From NCBI GenBank assembly GCA_937923405.1, contig CALDUY010000007.1:1-64000 (forward strand): 64,000 bases of DNA. The letters are read 5' to 3'. Of this stretch, positions 9,367 to 15,956 are shown in pieces. The notes below the pieces were generated by a model that did no database searches, was not told the DNA's origin, and saw nothing but the letters and a program-made list of their open reading frames with translations. The translations under genes were made by a program, and so were the position numbers. The DNA is from an uncultured Gemmataceae bacterium. GTDB lineage: Bacteria; Planctomycetota; Planctomycetia; Gemmatales; Gemmataceae. Each line of letters begins with the position of its first letter. Within the stretch, counting starts at the first letter, position 1.

Positions 9367-9433
9367 TTCCGTCACCTGGCGTTACTAATGAATTTTTGCA
9401 CACTAGTGACAGTAGGTGACGCTAGTGACGGAA
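9367..9433. promoter_or_regulatory. Phased GTGAC repeats and inverted repeat inside the element
   Basis: GTGAC occurs at 9406, 9416 and 9425, about one helical turn apart, twice as CTAGTGAC. A perfect inverted repeat, TTCCGTCAC (9367-9375) with GTGACGGAA (9425-9433), encloses the set. It sits just upstream of the small ORF at 9460. Closely spaced repeats like this serve as operators or as iterons of a replication origin. The sequence alone does not say which. Confidence 0.45.
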
Positions 9434-9459
9434 TTTTTAGGTAGGTAGGGGAATAAAAA

Positions 9460-9658
9460 ATGGAAATCGACGTGCGCGAGCTTTTGAGTTCCTTGTTCGA
9501 GCAACACGAGCTGCCGGCTCTTACTCCGAGCAAGCTGCCAGCGGAATGGCACCTCTAACCTCTATTGGGATGAGCGCGCAGCGATTATGGAATGTGACAC
9601 CTGGCTTCTTCGTGAGCGCGCAGAGGCTCTAAAAGATATTCTCGCGCAGATGCGTTAG
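9460..9658 (+). pseudogene. Small element-borne protein, broken by a 7-bp duplication
   Basis: From ATG 9460 the frame gives 32 residues (MEIDVRELLSSLFEQHELPA and on to EWHL) and stops at TAA. The stop is created by a tandem repeat of ACCTCTA (9551-9557 and 9558-9564). Removing one copy restores Trp-His-Leu-Tyr-Trp-Asp-Glu and the frame then runs to TAG at 9658, giving about 63 residues ending in ALKDILAQMR. I do not know its function. Its place between integrase and excisionase suggests an accessory protein of the element. Confidence 0.6.
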
Positions 9659-9738
9659 GTTGGCTTGCTCTCTTAAGCGAAGTCAATCTATAATATTCAG
9701 ACATTTAAGACCTTTAGTAAACATTCATGAGGTCCATC

Positions 9739-9964
9739 ATGGAAGATCGTTCATTGCCAAATAGGGGAATGACGCCACCAGAGGTTGCAAAGCTGTTGCG
9801 AGTAACTTCTCATAAAGTATTGGCACTGGATTCGCAATGGAGAATTAAAAGCAATTAACGTGGCAAAAGGGGGATGTTTTAGACCAAGGTTCGTAGTATT
9901 GCCCCATCATTTGCAGGAATGGATTGAGTCTCGTCAAGTGGTAAAACCTGCCTCTCCGTCATAA
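9739..9964 (+). pseudogene. Excisionase-like helix-turn-helix protein, frameshifted
   Basis: ATG 9739 opens MEDRSLPNRGMTPPEVAKLL, the start of a MerR-like excisionase helix-turn-helix (MTPPEVAKLLRVTSHKVL). The frame is lost after about codon 30. One base away it continues as WIRNGELKAINVAKGG, the expected wing and second half, then RPRFVVLPHHLQEWIESRQ, to TAA at 9964. The total would be about 74 residues. Small proteins of this type steer integrase toward excision. One indel at about 9828-9833 accounts for the break. Confidence 0.72.
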
Positions 9965-10004
9965 CGAATAAAACGGATAACAGAGATCGATTGTTATCCT
10001 GACT

Positions 10005-10040
10005 GACACCTGCTTGACACTTGTTTTGAACACCTGTACA
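10005..10040. promoter_or_regulatory. Right-end TTGACAC-type repeats
   Basis: GACACCTG (10005-10012), CTTGACACTTG (10013-10023) and GAACACCTG (10028-10036) form a run of imperfect direct repeats that matches the run just inside the left end of the element. They fit integrase arm-type binding sites. The rest of 9965-10115 is AT-rich and holds no gene. Confidence 0.4.
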
Positions 10041-10115
10041 TCATTTTTACCCTGATCAGTACACGAAAAAACCTCTGAAAATCAGTTTTTTATTTGAGAT
10101 ATTTGAGACCTTTAT

Positions 10116-10150
10116 AAAACCGCTGCTCTGTCCTACTGAGCTACGGGGGC
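10116..10150. repeat. Right attachment repeat (attR), displaced 5' half of tRNA-Arg
   Basis: This is an exact 35-base copy of 7838-7872. Sequence to the left does not continue into a tRNA 3' half, so it is a remnant and not a second tRNA gene. By this layout it is the original 5' end of the tRNA gene, pushed 2.3 kb away when the element inserted. The native tRNA promoter would lie between here and ppk. Confidence 0.88.
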
Positions 10151-10244
10151 GTTACAGCGTTCACTGTATCGAGTTGGTCTTGCGTTCGCAATCGCTTCCG
10201 CGAGGTAGTATAATGATAGCTTCATCTGATGGAGGGTTGCTGCA

Positions 10245-12422
10245 ATGACTGTGATACCGACAACAAGCGTCTCGCTTGACGATCCTTCATTATATATCAA
10301 TCGCGAGCTTAGTTGGTTGGAATTCAATCGGCGAGTACTTGAAGAGGCGCATGATCCAACGGTTCCGCTTTTGGAACGATTAAAATTTCTTGCTATCTTC
10401 GAGTCCAATCTCGATGAGTTTTTTATGGTTCGCGTCGGTGGATTACAGCAGAAAGTGCAGCTCGGAATCACTTACGGTTCCGGGGCCGACCGCACTCCGG
10501 TTAAAGAAATTTTGGAACGTATCGCACAAGTAGTCTCTCGATTATCCGTCGATGCTTATCGGATACTCGGAGACGAAGTTCTTCCCGGTTTGGAACGAGA
10601 AGGAATTCTCTTTCGACAACTGAAAGATCTTACTGAAGCGGATCGAAAGCATTTGGGAGAGATTTTTCGCAAACAGATTTTTCCCGTGCTAACCCCGTTG
10701 GCCATCGATCCAGGCCATCCGTTTCCGCATTTGCTCAATAAGTCGCTCAATTTAGCCGTGATCCTTCGTCGACCAGGTAATCCGGAAGAACTCTTCGCCG
10801 TAGTTCAGGCTCCATCGGTGCTACCTCGATTTGTCTCGTTACCCACCGATCCGTCTAATCCCTCTGTGCGACATATATTCACGACATTAGAGACCGTCAT
10901 TCGCTTGCACATGCAAGAATTGTTTCCTGGCATGCAGTTGGATCGTGATTCTGTCTTCCGCGTCACTCGCAATAGCGATTTTGAAATCGAAGACGAAGAA
11001 GTCGAAGATCTGCTGAAAACTATTGAAGAAGAAGTTCGTAAACGTCGTCGAGGAGCAGCCGTCCGTCTGCAATTAGAACAAGACACCCCAGAAGAATTGG
11101 AGCAATTTCTTACCGCGGCCCTCGACCTTGACCCGATCGATGTCTATCGCCTACCAGGATTGCTCGATCTGACTGGTCTATTTCAGGTGCAAGGCTTGCC
11201 TGGTTATCCGCATCTGCGTGATCCACAATTTACCCCTCAACTAGTGCATGAATTTCAGGTGGCACCAACAGTTTTTACTGCCATTCGTAATCGTGACATT
11301 CTGGTGCATCACCCCTACGAATCGTTCAGTTGTGTAGTTGATTTCATCGAGGCTGCTGCAAATGATGAGCGAGTTCTGGCAATTAAGCAAACTCTCTATC
11401 GTACCAGTTCTGATTCACCCATCGTCCGTGCTTTGCAGCGAGCTGCGGATAATGGAAAACAAGTCACGGCAGTCATCGAAATTAAGGCTCGACTCGACGA
11501 GGAACGGAATATCGTTTGGGCACGGGAATTGGAAAAAGCAGGCGTACACGTCGTCTTTGGCTTCGTCGGATTAAAGACGCACTGCAAAGTTGCTCTTGTG
11601 GTCCGTCGAGAGGAAGACAATAGCATTCGACGATATGTTCACTTGGGAACTGGGAATTATAATCCTCAGACTGCGCGCATCTACACCGATCTGGGTTACT
11701 TTACTTGTAATCCAGATTATTGCGAGGATGCCTCAGCTCTGTTCAATTACCTCACTGGATATTGCGAACTTCCTCAGTGGCGCAAGTTTATTGTTGCACC
11801 AAGTCGACTCTTATCGTTCATGATTGAACAGATCAATCGAGAAGCTGATCTTGGACCAAGAGGAAGAATTATTGCCAAACTGAATGGTGTACTCGAACAA
11901 AACGTGATGAAGGCCATCTATCGAGCAAGTCAAGCAGGTGTGAAAATTGATTTGATTTGTCGGGGAATCTGTGCGCTACGTCCTGGAATCCCAGGAATAA
12001 GTGAGAATCTCCGTGTAATTTCGATTGTGGATCGCTTTCTGGAGCATAGCCGTATTTATTATTTTGGCAATGATGGGGATCCTCAAGTTTATATTGGCTC
12101 CTCAGACTGGATGGATAGAAACTTGATCCGTCGTGTGGAAGTAGTTTTCCCTGTTGAGATTCCTGAGTTAAAAAAACGACTAATTGACGAAATCCTTCAC
12201 GTCTCGATGGCAGACAATGTCAAAGCCCGCGAACTGTTACCCGATGGAAGTTATCGAAGGGTTCAACCGAGTGAAGGTCAACCACGCATTCGCAGTCAGG
12301 AACGATTCCTGGAATTGGCTGCTCAGCACTCGGCACGGATGAAAGAGATGTTGCCCAAAATCGAAACGGATCCGCGTATTGTGAGTAGCCGTCGCACACG
12401 TAGCCATCAATCTAGTGGATAA
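10245..12422 (+). CDS. ppk: Polyphosphate kinase 1
   Basis: A full-length 725-residue Ppk1, which polymerises the gamma-phosphate of ATP into long polyphosphate chains and can run in reverse. The N-terminal helical domain (INRELSWLEFNRRVLEEA, SNLDEFFMVRVGGLQ) is intact. The histidine that becomes phosphorylated is His466 in YVHLGTGNYNPQTARIY, and His447 in KTHCKVALV is the second conserved one. The C-terminal YIGSSDWMDRNLIRRVEV block completes the two phospholipase-D-like domains. The start at ATG 10245 has GGAGGG about a dozen bases upstream. Codon use is more AT-rich than in the sulfatase region. A hairpin at 12433-12468 lies just after the stop. Confidence 0.96.
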   Translation: MTVIPTTSVSLDDPSLYINRELSWLEFNRRVLEEAHDPTVPLLERLKFLAIFESNLDEFFMVRVGGLQQKVQLGITYGSGADRTPVKEILERIAQVVSRLSVDAYRILGDEVLPGLEREGILFRQLKDLTEADRKHLGEIFRKQIFPVLTPLAIDPGHPFPHLLNKSLNLAVILRRPGNPEELFAVVQAPSVLPRFVSLPTDPSNPSVRHIFTTLETVIRLHMQELFPGMQLDRDSVFRVTRNSDFEIEDEEVEDLLKTIEEEVRKRRRGAAVRLQLEQDTPEELEQFLTAALDLDPIDVYRLPGLLDLTGLFQVQGLPGYPHLRDPQFTPQLVHEFQVAPTVFTAIRNRDILVHHPYESFSCVVDFIEAAANDERVLAIKQTLYRTSSDSPIVRALQRAADNGKQVTAVIEIKARLDEERNIVWARELEKAGVHVVFGFVGLKTHCKVALVVRREEDNSIRRYVHLGTGNYNPQTARIYTDLGYFTCNPDYCEDASALFNYLTGYCELPQWRKFIVAPSRLLSFMIEQINREADLGPRGRIIAKLNGVLEQNVMKAIYRASQAGVKIDLICRGICALRPGIPGISENLRVISIVDRFLEHSRIYYFGNDGDPQVYIGSSDWMDRNLIRRVEVVFPVEIPELKKRLIDEILHVSMADNVKARELLPDGSYRRVQPSEGQPRIRSQERFLELAAQHSARMKEMLPKIETDPRIVSSRRTRSHQSSG

Positions 12423-12432
12423 AAAGAGGACA

Positions 12433-12468
12433 ACACCCCTCTTGATCGTCCTTGATCAAGAAGGGTGT
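12433..12468 (-). terminator. Hairpin terminator between ppk and a convergent lipoprotein gene
   Basis: The 15-base arms ACACCCCTCTTGATC and GATCAAGAAGGGTGT pair with one G-U position, around a six-base loop. On the minus strand the hairpin is followed by TGTCCTCTTTTT, a good intrinsic terminator for the gene at 12484-12813. It may also stop ppk transcripts, though the plus-strand T-run is weak. Confidence 0.75.
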
Positions 12469-12483
12469 ATGTTTCGTTCCACG

Positions 12484-12813
12484 TTACCGTTTCGGATTTC
12501 CTGCCGAAGGCAGCGAGCGAATCGTTTCAGGGACGGTCGTAGTCGCTGGCTGCTGGGTCGGTATCGTGGAACCGGGAGTCGACACAGTTTGGCCGTTCGG
12601 GCCTGTGGAGATGACAGCGGCATAGGGTGCAGCAGCATATGGCCCTGCCACAGCAACCACATTATCCTGGGCCGTGGGACAGGGGCCGACGAGCAATGAC
12701 TCGACTGGAGGCGGATAGGCATCACAGACCCCAGCCGTATAACGTAATGTCTTATGACAACCCTGAGTCGCCGTCAGACCCAAAGTTAAATAAAGAATCC
12801 ACAAGCGACGCAT
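12484..12813 (-). CDS. Small Pro/Ala/Thr-rich lipoprotein
   Basis: A 109-residue protein starting at ATG 12811-12813 (MRRLWILYLTLGLTATQGC). The leader ends at a cysteine in a loose lipobox, so export and lipid attachment are plausible. After the anchor come a few residues resembling a short conserved patch (CHKTLRYTAGVCDAYPPP). A low-complexity tail rich in Pro, Thr and Ala follows, such as cell-envelope proteins often have. I do not recognise a family. A GTG at 12838-12840 could add nine residues in front but would spoil the signal peptide. It converges on ppk across a terminator. Confidence 0.5.
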   Translation of the reverse strand: MRRLWILYLTLGLTATQGCHKTLRYTAGVCDAYPPPVESLLVGPCPTAQDNVVAVAGPYAAAPYAAVISTGPNGQTVSTPGSTIPTQQPATTTVPETIRSLPSAGNPKR

Positions 12814-13015
12814 GGAACCAACCCTTTCCTTGAGGGACACCCAATCGACCCGATTTACCGTTCTTGACGGAAATGCCGGGCTCGTGGCTCGCTCAAATTG
12901 AATCGACGACTAGGTACAAAAAGCTTGAGAAAATCGACTCATTCCGGGGAATCAGTTGTCCTGGATAAATCAAATAAAATCGTTGAAATCCATAAAATCA
13001 GAAAGGTCTACCCTG

Positions 13016-13717
13016 ATGGACGCCATCATACTCGCCGCAGGATTAGGTACGAGACTGCGACCGCACACAGAATCGACACCGAAACCACTACTGCTCGTAC
13101 AAGGGAGGCCTATCCTCGACTGGACACTGTCAGCTCTGCCCAGTTGTATCGATCGAGTGATCGTGGTCGTGGAATATCTCGGTCAGCAAATCGAAGAGTA
13201 TCTGAAGTCGCAACGACACATTGCAGCTGCGGAAGTGGTCTGGCAAGGCACAACGCAAGGCACGGGAGATGCCGTGCGTAAGTGTGCCAATCGACTACAA
13301 GGAGGATCGTTTTTAGTGTTAAATGGCGATGATCTGTATGGAGCAGCCGATCTGGCCGAATTGGCCAGACAGCGAGCCGGTTTGCTCGTTCGCGAGGTTT
13401 CAGATCCGGAACGCTGGGGGATCGCGTTTCTCAAGCCAAACGGTGCATTGGAAAAACTCGTCGAGAAGCCAAAAGGACTACAGCCGCCCCAACTGGCGAA
13501 CGCTGGGGCTTATGTCTTTCCTCCCGATGTCTTCTCGACGGAACTGCAACTGTCGACTCGGGGAGAGTACGAGATCACCGACTACGTCAGCGCCGAGGCT
13601 CGTAAAGGGGACGTAGTTCCCGTGCGCTGCAATTTCTGGTTCCCTATTGGCGATGTCAGCGCCTGGCAGAAATCACAAACGCTGGAACTTTCTCGATTAA
13701 TGCAGCGAACCGATTAA
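13016..13717 (+). CDS. Sugar nucleotidyltransferase
   Basis: A 233-residue NTP-transferase that should join a sugar-1-phosphate to a nucleotide. The nucleotide-binding signature [11 protein letters not shown] is at residues 6-16 and is followed by [17 protein letters not shown]. The metal-binding Asp lies in VLNGDDLYG, and the sugar-binding Glu-Lys-Pro lies in LVEKPKG. It has no C-terminal left-handed helix, so it is the short single-domain form, as in glucose-1-phosphate thymidylyltransferase-like or mannose-1-phosphate guanylyltransferase-like proteins. The sugar cannot be assigned. The open frame reaches 12956, but ATG 13016 begins the fold. Its TAA at 13715-13717 abuts the stop codon of rho. 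Confidence 0.8.
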   Translation: MDAIILAAGLGTRLRPHTESTPKPLLLVQGRPILDWTLSALPSCIDRVIVVVEYLGQQIEEYLKSQRHIAAAEVVWQGTTQGTGDAVRKCANRLQGGSFLVLNGDDLYGAADLAELARQRAGLLVREVSDPERWGIAFLKPNGALEKLVEKPKGLQPPQLANAGAYVFPPDVFSTELQLSTRGEYEITDYVSAEARKGDVVPVRCNFWFPIGDVSAWQKSQTLELSRLMQRTD

Positions 13718-15229
13718 TCATCCGAGATTCATGCTGAGCAAGAACTCAGCGTTTGTCTTGGTTCGAGCAATTCGACTGACGAGCAGTTCCATCGCTTCGA
13801 CAGGGTTCATATCGCTAAGCACTTTGCGCAAGATGTACATCTTGCGCAATTCCTCGGCATCCATGAGTAACTCTTCCTTGCGTGTTCCGGAACGATTGAC
13901 GTCAATAGCAGGCCAAATGCGTTTGTCCACCAGACGTCGGTCGAGGTGGATCTCCATGTTGCCGGTCCCCTTGAACTCTTCAAAGATGACTTCATCCATG
14001 CGTGAGCCGGTATCAACCAGCGCGGTAGCCATGATGGTTAAGGAGCCACCTTCTTCGATGTTACGCGCTGCTCCAAAAAACCGCTTCGGCTTGTGCAGAG
14101 CGGCGGCATCGACTCCACCAGAGAGGATTTTGCCGGAGTGCGGCACTTCCGTGTTGTAGGCTCGGGCTAGACGAGTTATTGAATCCAGCAGGATGACCAC
14201 GTCTCGCCCATACTCAACCAAACGCTTGGCCTTCTCAATGACCATTTCCGAGACCTGGATGTGTCGGCTGGCTGGTTCGTCGAAGGTGGAGGAAATTACT
14301 TCAGTGTATGGCCCTTTGACTGTGCGTTCCATCTCGGTAACTTCTTCGGGCCGCTCGTCAATGAGCAGCACAATGACGTAGCATTCTGGATGATTTTTCA
14401 GAATGCTGTTGGCCAACTTTTGCAATAGAATGGTCTTGCCTGTGCGTGGTGGAGCAACAATCAAGCCGCGTTGGCCCTTCCCGATGGGAGTCATCAAATC
14501 CATGACCCGGCAACTGATTTCGCCGGGTTCGGTCTCCAGTTTCAAGCGTTTATTGGGATGAAGAGGAGTCAGATCATCGAAGACAACTTTCTGAGGTAAA
14601 ACATCCGGATTGTCATAATTGATAGCCTCTACCCGAAGTAGCGCAAAGTAACGCTCATTCTCTTTAGGCGGGCGAATCTGACCAGCGACGACAGCCCCCG
14701 TGCGCAGACCGAACCGGCGAATTTGCGAGGGAGAGATATAAATATCATCCGGACAAGGTAGATAGTTATAGTCCGGACTACGGAGAAAACCAAATCCGTC
14801 GGGCAGCGTCTCCAGTGTTCCCTCACCGAACATCAAACCATTCTGCTTAACTCGCTCCTTGAGAATCTTGAAGATCAGATCTTGTTTCTTCAAGCCTGTC
14901 ACTTCGGAGATGTTTTCGTCACGAGCAATTTTCATCAACTGGGGAATGGTCATCCCTTGTAGCTCGCTGATATGGGTGCTACCGCGTTTGATTTCCTCGT
15001 AGCGATTGTTGATCTCGGCATCGAATCCTTGGAAATCGTCTTCGTCGCTGCTGCGTTGCTGCCGCAGAGCCGGCTCAGTGGGTTCCGTCGGGACGGGACG
15101 ACGCTCACCGGGTTGAGGTCGATCAACCTCTTCCGTTGGCTGGATACGGTCATTGGCAAAAGTCTCACGCTCGATCGATTTGCTTCGCGAGCGAGTTGGG
15201 ATGTCGCGACGGCTACGGGCTTCGGCCAT
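13718..15229 (-). CDS. rho: Transcription termination factor Rho
   Basis: A hexameric RNA helicase that ends transcription. The chosen start, ATG 15227-15229 (MAEARSRRD), has AAGGAG nine bases upstream. An ATG nine bases earlier is too close to it. Residues 1-85 are a charged, disordered leader rich in Arg, Glu and Pro. The N-terminal Rho domain ([20 protein letters not shown]) follows at about 92-125, then the cold-shock RNA-binding domain ([20 protein letters not shown]). The ATPase core has Walker A APPRTGKT at about 259-266 and Walker [11 protein letters not shown]. The C-terminal half is highly conserved through the R loop. It is the last gene of polA-coaE-rho. Confidence 0.97.
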   Translation of the reverse strand: MAEARSRRDIPTRSRSKSIERETFANDRIQPTEEVDRPQPGERRPVPTEPTEPALRQQRSSDEDDFQGFDAEINNRYEEIKRGSTHISELQGMTIPQLMKIARDENISEVTGLKKQDLIFKILKERVKQNGLMFGEGTLETLPDGFGFLRSPDYNYLPCPDDIYISPSQIRRFGLRTGAVVAGQIRPPKENERYFALLRVEAINYDNPDVLPQKVVFDDLTPLHPNKRLKLETEPGEISCRVMDLMTPIGKGQRGLIVAPPRTGKTILLQKLANSILKNHPECYVIVLLIDERPEEVTEMERTVKGPYTEVISSTFDEPASRHIQVSEMVIEKAKRLVEYGRDVVILLDSITRLARAYNTEVPHSGKILSGGVDAAALHKPKRFFGAARNIEEGGSLTIMATALVDTGSRMDEVIFEEFKGTGNMEIHLDRRLVDKRIWPAIDVNRSGTRKEELLMDAEELRKMYILRKVLSDMNPVEAMELLVSRIARTKTNAEFLLSMNLG

Positions 15230-15317
15230 GATTGGCATCTCCTTTATCAACTGGCGTGAGAATGGATGGGACAGGATAGACACGCCAGCGGCAGGTTCAT
15301 CTTTAGACAGTGTGGGT

Positions 15318-15956
15318 TTATGCTTGGCTTTGGGGCTGTACCAACGCGGAACCAAGAGCCGGCACCAGCCCCCAACAGTGCAACAGGTCATCGACCTGAC
15401 GGCTCAGGTGTTCAATTGTGGACGAGTTATCCAGCACATGATCGGCTCGCGCGTGCTTTTGGGTCAAGGGCAACTGCGCCTGCTCACGTGCTAACCAATC
15501 TTGCTCGCTCCAACCTCGGGTTTCCATGACGCGCTGACGGCGTATTTCCGGAGTGGCGTCGACGAACACTAAGCGATCGCAGACTTGATCCCAGCCAGCT
15601 TCGAGCAGGACAGCCGCATCGACGATGACCAAGCAGCGCTGCTCTGCTCGGGCTTGGGCGATTTGCTCTTCAGTCCGACGACGAATATACGGATGAGTCA
15701 ACGCTTCCAACTCGCGGCGAGCATCCTGCTGCTGAAAAACGATCTGAGCCAGCACTCGGCGATCGATTCGCTTTTGTTCATCTAATACCTCCACTCCCCA
15801 GCGACGCACAATAGCCTCTCGAATGTCCGCTTGTTGTAAAGCTTCATGTCCCAGTGCATCGGCATTAATCACTAAGGCACCGCGATCAGCGAAAGCGCGA
15901 GCCACCTCGCTTTTCCCTGAGCCGATTCCTCCGAGAAGTCCGACGATCAGAGTCAT
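15318..15956 (-). CDS. coaE: Dephospho-CoA kinase
   Basis: A 212-residue P-loop kinase that phosphorylates the 3'-hydroxyl of dephospho-CoA, the last step of CoA synthesis. Walker A is [13 protein letters not shown] at residues 6-18. The conserved Asp-Ala-Leu-Gly-His (DALGHEAL) follows, then HPYIRRR and the [11 protein letters not shown] block. Its ATG overlaps the TGA of polA by four bases (ATGA), so the two are translationally coupled. The order polA-coaE-rho is a common planctomycete arrangement to my knowledge. Confidence 0.95.
   Translation of the reverse strand: MTLIVGLLGGIGSGKSEVARAFADRGALVINADALGHEALQQADIREAIVRRWGVEVLDEQKRIDRRVLAQIVFQQQDARRELEALTHPYIRRRTEEQIAQARAEQRCLVIVDAAVLLEAGWDQVCDRLVFVDATPEIRRQRVMETRGWSEQDWLAREQAQLPLTQKHARADHVLDNSSTIEHLSRQVDDLLHCWGLVPALGSALVQPQSQA

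Noticed and set aside
10116..10150. Second tRNA-Arg gene
   Set aside because: Only the 5' half is present. The sequence next to it does not form an anticodon or T arm.
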